Part shown: piece after piece, positions 25,873 to 36,178 of the stretch
How the letters are laid out: every line of letters begins with the position of its first letter
Position numbering within the stretch: the stretch's first letter is position 1
Assembly (NCBI GenBank): GCA_029202525.1
Contig: CP119325.1
Span: forward strand, 509,001-573,000
DNA from: Candidatus Pseudomonas phytovorans
Lineage (GTDB): Bacteria > Pseudomonadota > Gammaproteobacteria > Pseudomonadales > Pseudomonadaceae
Direction: 5' to 3'
DNA length: 64,000 nt
Translations under genes and position numbers: made by a program
The notes under the pieces: generated by a model
What the model was told of the DNA's origin: nothing
Seen by the model: only the letters and a program-made list of their open reading frames with translations
The model's database searches: none

Positions 25873-27417
25873 ATGCAGCAACTCAATCCTTCCGAAATTA
25901 GTGAAATCATCAAGGGCCGCATCGACAACCTCGATGTGAGCTCCCAAGCCCGTAACGAAGGTACCGTTGTTTCGGTATCCGACGGTATCGTGCGGATCCA
26001 CGGTCTGGCCGACGTCATGTACGGCGAAATGATCGAGTTCCCTGGCGGCGTCTACGGCATGGCCCTGAACCTGGAGCAAGACTCCGTAGGTGCAGTGATC
26101 CTGGGTGCCTATGACACCCTCGCCGAAGGCATGAGCGCCAAGTGCACCGGCCGCATCCTGGAAGTTCCGGTTGGTAAGGAACTGCTGGGTCGCGTCGTTG
26201 ACGCACTGGGCAACCCGATCGACGGCAAAGGTCCTCTGGGCAACACCGAGACCGACGCGGTCGAGAAAGTTGCTCCAGGCGTGATCTGGCGTAAGTCGGT
26301 AGACCAGCCTGTACAGACTGGCTACAAATCCGTCGACGCCATGATCCCTGTCGGCCGTGGCCAGCGTGAGCTGATCATTGGCGACCGTCAGATCGGCAAG
26401 ACCGCCATGGCCATCGACGCCATCATCAACCAGAAAGACTCCGGTATTTTCTGCGTTTATGTTGCTGTCGGCCAGAAGCGTTCCACCGTTGCCAACATCG
26501 TTCGCAAGCTGGAAGAAAACGGCGCCCTGGCCAACACCATCGTGGTGGTTGCCAGTGCTTCGGAATCCGCCGCACTGCAATTCCTGGCGCCATACGCCGG
26601 TTGCACCATGGGCGAGTTCTTCCGTGACCGCGGTGAAGACGCACTGATCGTTTACGATGACCTGTCCAAGCAGGCCGTTGCCTACCGTCAGATCTCCCTG
26701 CTGCTGCGCCGTCCACCAGGACGTGAAGCGTACCCAGGCGACGTGTTCTATCTCCACTCCCGTCTGCTGGAGCGTGCATCGCGCGTTTCGGAAGAGTACG
26801 TCGAGAAGTTCACCAACGGTGCTGTCACTGGCAAAACCGGTTCCCTGACCGCTCTGCCAATCATCGAAACCCAGGCTGGCGACGTTTCCGCGTTCGTTCC
26901 GACCAACGTGATTTCCATCACCGACGGTCAGATCTTCCTGGAATCGGCCATGTTCAACTCGGGCATCCGCCCTGCAGTGAACGCCGGTGTTTCGGTATCC
27001 CGCGTAGGTGGTGCCGCTCAGACCAAGATCATCAAGAAGCTGTCCGGTGGTATTCGTACCGCTCTGGCTCAGTACCGTGAACTGGCTGCATTCGCCCAGT
27101 TCGCGTCCGATCTGGACGAAGCGACCCGCAAGCAGCTGGAGCATGGTCAGCGCGTTACCGAGCTGATGAAGCAGAAGCAGTACGCGCCGATGTCCATCGC
27201 GGACATGGCCCTGTCGCTGTACGCCGCTGAGCGTGGCTTCCTGACTGACGTAGAAGTCTCCAAGGTCGGCAGCTTCGAGCAATCGCTGATCGCCTACTTC
27301 AACCGTGATCACGCCGAATTGCTGGCGAAGATCAACGTGAAGGGTGACTTCAACGACGAAATCGACGCTGGCCTGAAAGCCGGTATCGAGAAGTTCAAGG
27401 CCACCCAGACCTGGTAA
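25873..27417 (+). CDS. atpA: ATP synthase F1 subunit alpha
   Basis: Regulatory nucleotide-binding subunit of the F1 hexamer. The 514-aa protein has the P-loop GDRQIGKTAMA and the family signature region near PGDVFYLHSRLLERASRVS. The N-terminal beta-barrel begins MQQLNPSEISEIIKGRI. It has the expected length. A strong GC hairpin (27423-27444) separates it from atpG inside the operon. Confidence 0.98.
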   Translation: MQQLNPSEISEIIKGRIDNLDVSSQARNEGTVVSVSDGIVRIHGLADVMYGEMIEFPGGVYGMALNLEQDSVGAVILGAYDTLAEGMSAKCTGRILEVPVGKELLGRVVDALGNPIDGKGPLGNTETDAVEKVAPGVIWRKSVDQPVQTGYKSVDAMIPVGRGQRELIIGDRQIGKTAMAIDAIINQKDSGIFCVYVAVGQKRSTVANIVRKLEENGALANTIVVVASASESAALQFLAPYAGCTMGEFFRDRGEDALIVYDDLSKQAVAYRQISLLLRRPPGREAYPGDVFYLHSRLLERASRVSEEYVEKFTNGAVTGKTGSLTALPIIETQAGDVSAFVPTNVISITDGQIFLESAMFNSGIRPAVNAGVSVSRVGGAAQTKIIKKLSGGIRTALAQYRELAAFAQFASDLDEATRKQLEHGQRVTELMKQKQYAPMSIADMALSLYAAERGFLTDVEVSKVGSFEQSLIAYFNRDHAELLAKINVKGDFNDEIDAGLKAGIEKFKATQTW

Positions 27418-27422
27418 GCCGC

Positions 27423-27444
27423 AGCGGGGGCCCTGGCCCCCGCT
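27423..27444 (+). terminator. Intra-operon GC hairpin between atpA and atpG (no T-run)
   Basis: AGCGGGGGCC and GGCCCCCGCT form a nearly perfect inverted repeat directly after atpA. No T-run follows, so it is more likely an mRNA-stabilising or attenuating structure than a terminator. Confidence 0.5.
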
Positions 27445-27465
27445 TGCTAACCTGATAGGTGATAC

Positions 27466-28326
27466 ATGGCAGGCGCAAAAGAGATTCGCAGTAAGATTGC
27501 GAGCATCAAAAGCACGCAAAAAATTACCAGCGCCATGGAGAAAGTGGCGGTCAGCAAAATGCGCAGGGCACAAATGCGCATGGCTGCTAGCCGTCCTTAC
27601 GCGGAGCGTATCCGCCAGGTGATCGGTCATCTGGCCAACGCCAACCCGGAATACCGCCACCCGTTCATGATCGAGCGCCCTGTAAAGCGCGCCGGTTATA
27701 TCGTGGTGAGCAGTGACCGTGGTCTGTGCGGTGGCTTGAATACCAACCTGTTCAAGGCCCTGGTCAAGGACATGAGCGCAAACCGCGAACAGGGCGTGGA
27801 AATCGACCTGTGCGTGATCGGCAGCAAGGGTGCGACTTTCTTCCGCATCTTTGGCGGCAACGTTGTAGCCGCGATCAGCCACTTGGGCGAAGAGCCATCG
27901 ATCAACGACTTGATCGGCTCCGTCAAAGTGATGCTGGACGCCTACCTGGACGGCCGTATCGATCGCCTTTCGGTGGTTTCGAACAAGTTCATCAACACCA
28001 TGACCCAACAACCGACGGTAGAGCAATTGGTACCGTTGGTGGCAACCCCGGATCAAGAACTCAAGCATCACTGGGATTACCTGTACGAACCCGACGCAAA
28101 AGAGCTGCTGGACGGCTTGATGGTGCGTTATGTGGAGTCGCAGGTGTACCAGGCGGTGGTCGAGAACAACGCTGCTGAACAAGCGGCCCGGATGATCGCC
28201 ATGAAAAACGCCACAGACAACGCCGGTGATTTGATCAAAGAGCTGCAATTGATCTACAACAAGGCGCGTCAGGCTGCGATCACCCAGGAGATCTCGGAAA
28301 TCGTCGGCGGCGCTGCCGCGGTTTAA
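27466..28326 (+). CDS. atpG: ATP synthase F1 subunit gamma
   Basis: Central rotor shaft of F1. The 286-aa protein begins MAGAKEIRSKIASIKSTQKITSAMEKVAVSKMR and ends with the signature helix ITQEISEIVGGAAAV; both helices form the coiled coil that turns inside the alpha/beta ring. The length is typical. It lies 48 bp after atpA and 27 bp before atpD. Confidence 0.97.
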   Translation: MAGAKEIRSKIASIKSTQKITSAMEKVAVSKMRRAQMRMAASRPYAERIRQVIGHLANANPEYRHPFMIERPVKRAGYIVVSSDRGLCGGLNTNLFKALVKDMSANREQGVEIDLCVIGSKGATFFRIFGGNVVAAISHLGEEPSINDLIGSVKVMLDAYLDGRIDRLSVVSNKFINTMTQQPTVEQLVPLVATPDQELKHHWDYLYEPDAKELLDGLMVRYVESQVYQAVVENNAAEQAARMIAMKNATDNAGDLIKELQLIYNKARQAAITQEISEIVGGAAAV

Positions 28327-28353
28327 CGGTTCAAAAATTCAGAGGATCCAGCT

Positions 28354-29730
28354 ATGAGTAGCGGACGTATCGTTCAAATCATCGGCGCCGTCATCGACGT
28401 GGAATTCCCACGTGACGGCGTGCCGAGTGTATACAACGCGCTGAAAGTACAAGGCGCGGAAACCACTCTGGAAGTTCAGCAGCAGCTGGGCGACGGCGTG
28501 GTTCGTACCATTGCGATGGGCTCGACCGAAGGCCTGAAGCGCGGTCTGGATGTCGTCGACACCGGTGCTGCCATTTCCGTTCCTGTTGGTAAGGCCACCC
28601 TGGGCCGCATCATGGACGTACTGGGCAACCCGATCGACGAAGCCGGCCCGATCGGTGAAGAAGAGCGTCGCGGTATCCACCAGCCAGCGCCTTCGTTCGC
28701 TGACCAGGCAGGCGGCAACGACCTGCTGGAAACCGGCATCAAGGTTATCGACCTGGTTTGCCCGTTCGCCAAGGGTGGTAAGGTTGGTCTGTTCGGTGGT
28801 GCCGGTGTCGGCAAGACCGTAAACATGATGGAACTGATCCGTAACATCGCCATGGAACACAGCGGTTACTCCGTGTTCGCTGGTGTGGGTGAGCGTACTC
28901 GTGAGGGTAACGACTTCTACCACGAGATGAAGGACTCCAACGTTCTCGACAAAGTAGCGCTGGTCTACGGTCAGATGAACGAGCCACCAGGAAACCGTCT
29001 GCGCGTAGCGCTGACCGGCCTGACCATGGCTGAGAAGTTCCGTGACGAAGGTAACGACGTTCTGCTGTTCGTCGACAACATCTATCGTTACACCCTGGCC
29101 GGTACCGAAGTATCCGCACTGCTGGGCCGTATGCCTTCGGCAGTAGGTTACCAGCCGACCCTGGCTGAAGAGATGGGCGTTCTGCAAGAGCGCATCACCT
29201 CCACCAAGGAAGGTTCGATCACCTCCGTTCAGGCCGTATACGTACCTGCGGACGACTTGACCGACCCGTCGCCAGCGACCACCTTCGCCCACTTGGACGC
29301 CACCGTCGTTCTGTCCCGTGACATCGCCTCCCTGGGTATCTACCCAGCGGTCGACCCACTGGACTCGACTTCGCGCCAGCTGGACCCGAACGTGATCGGC
29401 AATGAGCACTACGACACCGCTCGTGGCGTTCAGTATGTTCTGCAGCGCTATAAAGAGCTGAAGGACATCATTGCGATCCTGGGTATGGACGAACTGTCCG
29501 AGACCGACAAGCAACTGGTAGCCCGCGCTCGTAAGATCCAGCGCTTCCTGTCGCAGCCGTTCTTCGTGGCCGAAGTCTTCACCGGTTCGCCAGGCAAGTA
29601 CGTTTCCCTGAAAGACACCATCGCTGGCTTCAGCGGCATCCTCAAAGGTGACTACGACCACCTGCCAGAACAAGCGTTCTACATGGTCGGCAGCATCGAC
29701 GAAGCGATCGAGAAAGCCAAGAAACTGTAA
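28354..29730 (+). CDS. atpD: ATP synthase F1 subunit beta
   Basis: Catalytic subunit of F1. The 458-aa protein has the P-loop GGAGVGKTVNMMELI, the catalytic glutamate region GVGERTREGNDFYHEM and the C-terminal DELSE-containing helix that contacts gamma (GMDELSETDKQLVARARKI). The conserved VDNIYRYTLAGTEVSALLGR stretch is present. A short hairpin (29736-29753) separates it from atpC. Confidence 0.98.
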   Translation: MSSGRIVQIIGAVIDVEFPRDGVPSVYNALKVQGAETTLEVQQQLGDGVVRTIAMGSTEGLKRGLDVVDTGAAISVPVGKATLGRIMDVLGNPIDEAGPIGEEERRGIHQPAPSFADQAGGNDLLETGIKVIDLVCPFAKGGKVGLFGGAGVGKTVNMMELIRNIAMEHSGYSVFAGVGERTREGNDFYHEMKDSNVLDKVALVYGQMNEPPGNRLRVALTGLTMAEKFRDEGNDVLLFVDNIYRYTLAGTEVSALLGRMPSAVGYQPTLAEEMGVLQERITSTKEGSITSVQAVYVPADDLTDPSPATTFAHLDATVVLSRDIASLGIYPAVDPLDSTSRQLDPNVIGNEHYDTARGVQYVLQRYKELKDIIAILGMDELSETDKQLVARARKIQRFLSQPFFVAEVFTGSPGKYVSLKDTIAGFSGILKGDYDHLPEQAFYMVGSIDEAIEKAKKL

Positions 29731-29735
29731 TTCCT

Positions 29736-29753
29736 GCGCCCCGCAAGGGGCGC
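29736..29753 (+). terminator. Intra-operon hairpin between atpD and atpC (no T-run)
   Basis: GCGCCCC (29736-29742), loop GCAA, GGGGCGC (29747-29753). No T-run follows, so partial termination or mRNA stabilisation is more likely than full termination. Confidence 0.5.
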
Positions 29754-29773
29754 TATCAGGTTGAGGCAAGCAG

Positions 29774-30193
29774 ATGGCTATGACAGTCCATTGCGATATC
29801 GTCAGCGCGGAAGGAGAAATTTTCTCCGGTCTGGTCGAGATGGTGGTTGCGCACGGTAACCTGGGTGATCTTGGTATCGCTCCAGGCCACGCGCCGCTGA
29901 TCACCAATCTGAAGCCAGGTCCGATCACGCTGACCAAGCAGGGTGGCGCCCAAGAGGTGTTCTACATCTCTGGTGGTTTCCTCGAGGTCCAGCCGAACAT
30001 GGTCAAGGTGCTTGCCGATACCGTGCAACGTGCTGCAGACCTGGATGAAGCGCAAGCTCAGGAAGCCCTCAAGGCTGCTGAGAACGCCCTGATTTCCAAA
30101 GGCGCGGACTTCGACTACAGTGCCGCCGCTGCACGTCTGGCCGAGGCCGCAGCTCAGCTGCGTACCGTCCAGCAAATGCGCAAAGGCAAGTAA
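29774..30193 (+). CDS. atpC: ATP synthase F1 subunit epsilon
   Basis: Rotor subunit that couples gamma to the c-ring and can inhibit ATP hydrolysis. The 139-aa protein has the N-terminal beta-sandwich (AMTVHCDIVSAEGEIFSG; LGIAPGHAPLITNLKPGPI) and a C-terminal helical hairpin rich in Ala/Glu (about 90-139). It is the last gene of the operon and is followed by a terminator at 30231-30256. Confidence 0.96.
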   Translation: MAMTVHCDIVSAEGEIFSGLVEMVVAHGNLGDLGIAPGHAPLITNLKPGPITLTKQGGAQEVFYISGGFLEVQPNMVKVLADTVQRAADLDEAQAQEALKAAENALISKGADFDYSAAAARLAEAAAQLRTVQQMRKGK

Positions 30194-30230
30194 TCGGCCA
30201 CGGCTGATAACTTCTGTTGCGATTGAGTAA

Positions 30231-30256
30231 AAGGGTAGCCTCGGCTACCCTTTTTC
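30231..30256 (+). terminator. Rho-independent terminator of the atp operon
   Basis: AAGGGTAG and CTACCCTT pair around a short loop (30231-30250) and are followed by TTTTTC; located about 40 bp after atpC. Confidence 0.88.
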
Positions 30257-30312
30257 TTTTTCTGATTTTCTCCCCCGGTCTTTCACTGACCGCCCAGGAT
30301 TGGTAGCCAGTA

Positions 30313-31680
30313 ATGTCACTCGATATCGTTATTCTCGCCGCCGGCCAAGGTACCCGCATGCGCTCGGCGCTGCCCAAGGTGCTGCACCCGGTAGCCGGCA
30401 ACTCCATGCTCGGCCATGTTATCCACAGCGCGCGCCAACTGCAGCCGCAAGGCATTCACGTGGTCATTGGCCACGGTGCCGAGCTGGTGCGTGAGCGCCT
30501 GGCCGCTGACGACCTGAACTTCGTCATGCAGGAAAAACAGTTGGGTACCGGGCATGCGGTAGCCCAGGCGCTGCCGGCCGTGACAGCCGACACCGTGCTG
30601 GTGCTGTACGGCGATGTACCGTTGATCGAAGTGGAGACCCTGCAGCGTCTGTTGGCCAAGGCCAATGACCAGCAGCTGGGCCTGCTCACTGTCACCCTCG
30701 ACGACCCGACCGGCTATGGCCGCATCGTGCGTGACGAGCAGGGCAAGGTGACCGCCATCGTTGAGCACAAGGACGCCAACGACGCGCAGAAAGCGATAAA
30801 GGAAGGCAACACCGGTATCCTGGCCCTGCCAGCCGCGCGCCTGGCCGACTGGATGGGCCGCCTGTCGAACAACAACGCCCAAGGCGAGTATTACCTGACC
30901 GACGTCATCGCCATGGCGGTGGCTGATGGCCTGGTCGTGGCCACCGAACAGCCACACGACCCGATGGAAGTGCAGGGCGCCAACGATCGTCGCCAGCTGT
31001 CCGAGCTGGAGCGTCACTACCAACTGCGTGAAGGCCGCCGCCTCATGGCCCAGGGTGTGACCTTGCGTGACCCGGCACGCTTTGATGTACGGGGTGAGGT
31101 GACCGTTGGTCGTGACGTGCTGATCGACATCAACGTGATTCTCGAAGGCAAGGTGGTGATCGAGGACGATGTGCAGATCGGCCCTAACTGCGTCATCAAG
31201 AACACCACCTTGCGCAAAGGCGCGGTGGTCAAGGCCAACAGCCACCTTGAAGGCGCCGTGATGGGCGAGGGCAGCGATGCCGGCCCGTTCGCTCGCTTGC
31301 GCCCAGGCAGCGTGCTGGACGCCAAGGCCCATGTGGGTAACTTTGTCGAACTGAAAAACGCCCACCTGGGTGAAGGCGCCAAGGCCGGTCACCTGACCTA
31401 CCTGGGCGATGCCGAGATTGGTGCGCGCACCAACATCGGCGCTGGCACCATTACCTGCAATTACGATGGCGCGAACAAGTTCAAGACGGTGATGGGCGAA
31501 GACGTGTTCATCGGTTCGAACAACTCACTCGTGGCGCCTGTGGAAATCAAGGCCGGCGCGACCACCGCCGCCGGTTCGACCATCACCCAGGCTGTTGAAG
31601 CCGGGGACCTGGCAGTGGCCCGTGCGCGCCAGCGCAACATCGCGGGCTGGAAGCGCCCGGAGAAGATCAAGAAGAGCTGA
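30313..31680 (+). CDS. glmU: Bifunctional UDP-GlcNAc pyrophosphorylase/glucosamine-1-P acetyltransferase GlmU
   Basis: Acetylates glucosamine-1-phosphate and then couples it to UTP, giving UDP-GlcNAc for peptidoglycan and LPS. The 455-aa protein has the N-terminal uridylyltransferase motif LAAGQGTRMRSALPKVLHP (residues 8-26) and a C-terminal left-handed beta-helix (about 250-440) with the acetyltransferase stretch NIGAGTITCNYDG. One DnaA-box 9-mer lies at 30419-30427. A strong terminator follows, so the downstream glmR-glmS pair is transcribed separately. Confidence 0.97.
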   Translation: MSLDIVILAAGQGTRMRSALPKVLHPVAGNSMLGHVIHSARQLQPQGIHVVIGHGAELVRERLAADDLNFVMQEKQLGTGHAVAQALPAVTADTVLVLYGDVPLIEVETLQRLLAKANDQQLGLLTVTLDDPTGYGRIVRDEQGKVTAIVEHKDANDAQKAIKEGNTGILALPAARLADWMGRLSNNNAQGEYYLTDVIAMAVADGLVVATEQPHDPMEVQGANDRRQLSELERHYQLREGRRLMAQGVTLRDPARFDVRGEVTVGRDVLIDINVILEGKVVIEDDVQIGPNCVIKNTTLRKGAVVKANSHLEGAVMGEGSDAGPFARLRPGSVLDAKAHVGNFVELKNAHLGEGAKAGHLTYLGDAEIGARTNIGAGTITCNYDGANKFKTVMGEDVFIGSNNSLVAPVEIKAGATTAAGSTITQAVEAGDLAVARARQRNIAGWKRPEKIKKS

Positions 31681-31703
31681 GCTATTCACAGCTGTTTGAT
31701 CGA

Positions 31704-31736
31704 AAGCCGACCTATGTGAATAGGTCGGCTTTTTTA
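31704..31736 (+). terminator. Rho-independent terminator after glmU
   Basis: AAGCCGACCTAT (31704-31715), loop GTGA, ATAGGTCGGCTT (31720-31731) and a T-run: a perfect 12-bp stem. Confidence 0.93.
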
Positions 31737-31870
31737 TTGGGAGTTTCCCGGCCCCTTCAAGAGCGCTCCAACACAGATAAAACTATCCACAGGTCAGCAA
31801 GAACTTGACGAATGATCTGTCTTAGGTTTTGATTGCCATCATTATCTTTCGAATCGAAACTTAACCGATC

Positions 31871-32647
31871 ATGTCGAAACGAAACACCCCACAGCGCCGC
31901 CACAACATCCTGGCTCTTCTCGCAGAGCAGGGGGAGGTGAGTGTGGACGCACTGGCCAAGCGTTTCTCAACCTCGGAAGTCACCATTCGCAAAGACCTCG
32001 CCGCCTTGGAAACCAACGGCCTTTTGTTACGCCGCTACGGTGGCGCGGTGCCTGTGCCCCAGGAGCTGCTCGGTGAGCCGGCCCAGCCGGTTTCTTCCTA
32101 CAAGAAAGCCATTGCCCGTGCTGCTGTAGGGCTGATCCGTGAACACGCGCGCATCATCATCGACAGCGGCAGCACCACCGCCGCGATGATCCCCGAGCTG
32201 GGGCGTCAGCCCGGCCTGGTGGTGATGACCAATTCGCTGAACGTGGCCCGCGCCATCTGCGACCTCGAACACGAGCCTGTGCTGCTGATGACCGGTGGCA
32301 CCTGGGACCCGCATTCCGAATCGTTCCAGGGCCAGGTGGCGGAGCAGGTACTGCGCTCCTACGATTTTGACCAGCTGTTCATCGGTGCCGACGGCATCGA
32401 CCTTGGCCGGGGCACCACCACCTTCAACGAGCTGCTTGGGTTGAGCCGGGTCATGGCCGAGGTCACCCGCGAAGTGATCGTGATGGTCGAGTCGGACAAA
32501 GTGGGGCGCAAGATCCCCAACCTAGAGCTGCCTTGGGGCAGCGTGCACACCCTTATTACAGATGAGCGCCTGCCCGCAGCGGCACGCGAACACATTCAAG
32601 CCCGCGGCATCAACCTGATCTGCGCCGCGATCAGCCAGGAGCAATAA
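31871..32647 (+). CDS. glmR: DeoR/GlpR-family regulator next to glmS
   Basis: DeoR-family sugar-phosphate-responsive transcription factor. The 258-aa protein has an N-terminal winged helix-turn-helix (residues 8-60, with VSVDALAKRFSTSEVTIRKDLAALE) and a C-terminal DeoRC/ISOCOT ligand domain with DSGSTTAAMIPEL and FIGADGIDL motifs. It ends 2 bp before glmS and is surely co-transcribed with it. The P. aeruginosa orthologue in the same position is named GlmR, which is the basis for the symbol. Control of amino-sugar synthesis is inferred from context. Confidence 0.88.
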   Translation: MSKRNTPQRRHNILALLAEQGEVSVDALAKRFSTSEVTIRKDLAALETNGLLLRRYGGAVPVPQELLGEPAQPVSSYKKAIARAAVGLIREHARIIIDSGSTTAAMIPELGRQPGLVVMTNSLNVARAICDLEHEPVLLMTGGTWDPHSESFQGQVAEQVLRSYDFDQLFIGADGIDLGRGTTTFNELLGLSRVMAEVTREVIVMVESDKVGRKIPNLELPWGSVHTLITDERLPAAAREHIQARGINLICAAISQEQ

Positions 32648-32649
32648 AC

Positions 32650-34485
32650 ATGTGTGGAATCGTTGGTGCCATTGCCGAGCGCAATATCACAGCCATCCTG
32701 ATCGAAGGCCTCAAGCGTCTTGAGTACCGCGGCTACGACAGCGCCGGCCTGGCTGTTCTTACCCAAAGCGGTGAACTGCAGCGTCGCCGGCGCATCGGCA
32801 AGGTCAGCGAGCTGCAAGCTGCTGTAGCCGCTGAGCCACTGGCTGGCCAGCTGGGTATCGCCCACACCCGTTGGGCTACCCACGGTGCACCGACCGAAGG
32901 CAACGCTCACCCGCACTTTTCGGGCAATGAAGTGGCTGTGGTACACAACGGCATCATCGAGAACCACGAAGAACTGCGCGAAGAGCTGAAAGGCCTGGGC
33001 TACGTGTTCTCCTCGCAGACCGATACCGAAGTTATCGTCCACCTGATTCACCACACCCTGAAGAGCATTCCGGACCTGGCCGATGCCCTGAAAGCCGCTG
33101 TGAAGCGCCTGCATGGCGCCTATGGCCTGGCACTGATCAGCGCCAAGCAGCCTGACCGCCTGGTGGCTGCACGCAGCGGCAGCCCGCTGGTTATCGGCCT
33201 GGGCCTGGGCGAAAACTTCCTGGCCTCCGACCAACTGGCGCTGCGTCAGGTCACCGACCGCTTCATGTACCTGGAAGAAGGCGACATCGCTGAAATTCGC
33301 CGTGATCAGGTCACCATCTGGGACCAGCAAGGCAACAAGGTCCAGCGCGAAACCGTGCAGTACCATGAAGGCGCCGAAGCTGCCGACAAGGGCACTTATC
33401 GCCACTTCATGCTCAAGGAAATCCACGAGCAGCCAAGCGTGGTGCAGCGTACCCTGGAAGGCCGCCTGGGCAATGACCATGTATTGGTTCAGGCCTTCGG
33501 CCCGCAGGCTGCCGATCTGTTCGCCAAGGTGCGCAATGTGCAGATCGTTGCCTGTGGTACCAGCTACCACGCGGGTATGGTCGCCCGTTACTGGCTGGAA
33601 AGCCTGGCTGGCATTCCGTGCCAGGTGGAAGTGGCCAGCGAATTCCGTTACCGCAAAGTCGTGGTGCAACCGGATACCCTGTTCGTCTCCATCTCGCAGT
33701 CCGGCGAAACCGCCGACACCCTGGCTGCGCTGCGCAACGCCAAGGAGTTGGGCTTCCTCGGTAGCCTGGCAATCTGCAACGTGGGCATCAGCTCGCTGGT
33801 GCGTGAGTCGGACTTGACCCTGCTGACCCTGGCCGGTCCGGAAATCGGCGTAGCCTCGACCAAAGCTTTCACCACCCAGCTGGTGTCGCTGATGCTGCTG
33901 ACCTTGGCCCTGGGCCAGGTGCGTGGAACCCTGGAAGCCGGTGTCGAAGCCGAGCTGGTTGAAGAGCTGCGTCGCCTGCCGACCCGCCTGGGCGAAGCCC
34001 TGGCCATGGACGCCACGGTTGAGAAAATCGCCGAGCTGTTCGCCGACAAGCACCACACCCTGTTCCTCGGTCGTGGCGCACAGTACCCCGTGGCGATGGA
34101 AGGTGCGCTCAAGCTCAAGGAAATTTCCTACATCCACGCCGAAGCCTACCCGGCAGGCGAGCTGAAGCATGGCCCGCTGGCACTGGTGGACAACGACATG
34201 CCGGTAGTGACCGTTGCTCCGAACAACGAGCTACTGGAAAAGCTGAAATCCAACCTGCAGGAAGTGCGTGCCCGTGGTGGCGAGTTGGTGGTTTTCGCTG
34301 ACGAGCACGCTGGCATGACCAATGGTGAAGGCACCCATGTGATCAAGGTGCCGCACATCGTCGATGCACTGGCGCCGATCCTGTACACCATTCCGCTGCA
34401 GTTGCTGTCGTACTACGTGGCTGTGCTCAAGGGCACCGACGTAGACCAGCCGCGTAACCTGGCCAAGTCGGTGACAGTCGAGTAA
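32650..34485 (+). CDS. glmS: Glutamine-fructose-6-phosphate aminotransferase GlmS
   Basis: Makes glucosamine-6-phosphate from fructose-6-phosphate and glutamine, the first step of amino-sugar synthesis. The 611-aa protein has the class II glutaminase nucleophile Cys2 (MCGIVGAI) and two SIS domains in the second half (VACGTSYHAGMVARYW; LFLGRGAQYPVAMEGALKLKE). It ends in the conserved LAKSVTVE. Its last codons form the classic Tn7 TnsD-binding site; the sequence after the stop shows no transposon here. Confidence 0.98.
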   Translation: MCGIVGAIAERNITAILIEGLKRLEYRGYDSAGLAVLTQSGELQRRRRIGKVSELQAAVAAEPLAGQLGIAHTRWATHGAPTEGNAHPHFSGNEVAVVHNGIIENHEELREELKGLGYVFSSQTDTEVIVHLIHHTLKSIPDLADALKAAVKRLHGAYGLALISAKQPDRLVAARSGSPLVIGLGLGENFLASDQLALRQVTDRFMYLEEGDIAEIRRDQVTIWDQQGNKVQRETVQYHEGAEAADKGTYRHFMLKEIHEQPSVVQRTLEGRLGNDHVLVQAFGPQAADLFAKVRNVQIVACGTSYHAGMVARYWLESLAGIPCQVEVASEFRYRKVVVQPDTLFVSISQSGETADTLAALRNAKELGFLGSLAICNVGISSLVRESDLTLLTLAGPEIGVASTKAFTTQLVSLMLLTLALGQVRGTLEAGVEAELVEELRRLPTRLGEALAMDATVEKIAELFADKHHTLFLGRGAQYPVAMEGALKLKEISYIHAEAYPAGELKHGPLALVDNDMPVVTVAPNNELLEKLKSNLQEVRARGGELVVFADEHAGMTNGEGTHVIKVPHIVDALAPILYTIPLQLLSYYVAVLKGTDVDQPRNLAKSVTVE

Positions 34486-34506
34486 GAGGCCGTCACTGAC
34501 CAGTTG

Positions 34507-34533
34507 AAAGCCCTCCACATGGAGGGCTTTTTT
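34507..34533 (+). terminator. Rho-independent terminator of glmS (unoccupied attTn7 region)
   Basis: AAAGCCCTCC (34507-34516), loop ACAT, GGAGGGCTTT (34521-34530) and more T. The usual Tn7 insertion point, about 25 bp after the glmS stop, falls in this hairpin and is uninterrupted. Confidence 0.92.
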
Positions 34534-34571
34534 CTTTCTTGCAAATAACCTTTAGCTGCGACCGGTTACCG

Positions 34572-35972
<1,401 letters not shown>

Positions 35973-36178
35973 GGGTTCAACTCCAGGATGTAGAAGCGCG
36001 AGAGGGGCACAAGGGTAATCTGCGCCCTGAAGATTGTATACAATTCGCGCTATTTTCATGTCCGTAGGTTCTAGACCTCGGTCTTGTTTAGCGGAAAACC
36101 TGTGGCAATGAACTACCCTGATCGGGGGGCGTCCGAAAGATATGGCGGGTCGCCAGCCTACCAACGGGAGGGTCATCG

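Noticed and set aside
25714..28248. 844-codon minus-strand frame opposite atpH-atpA-atpG
   Set aside because: It spans three conserved ATP synthase genes in antisense and has low-complexity translated sequence.
32480..32660. glmS ribozyme
   Set aside because: The glmR-glmS gap is 2 bp and the glmS riboswitch occurs in Gram-positive bacteria; no such structure is possible here.
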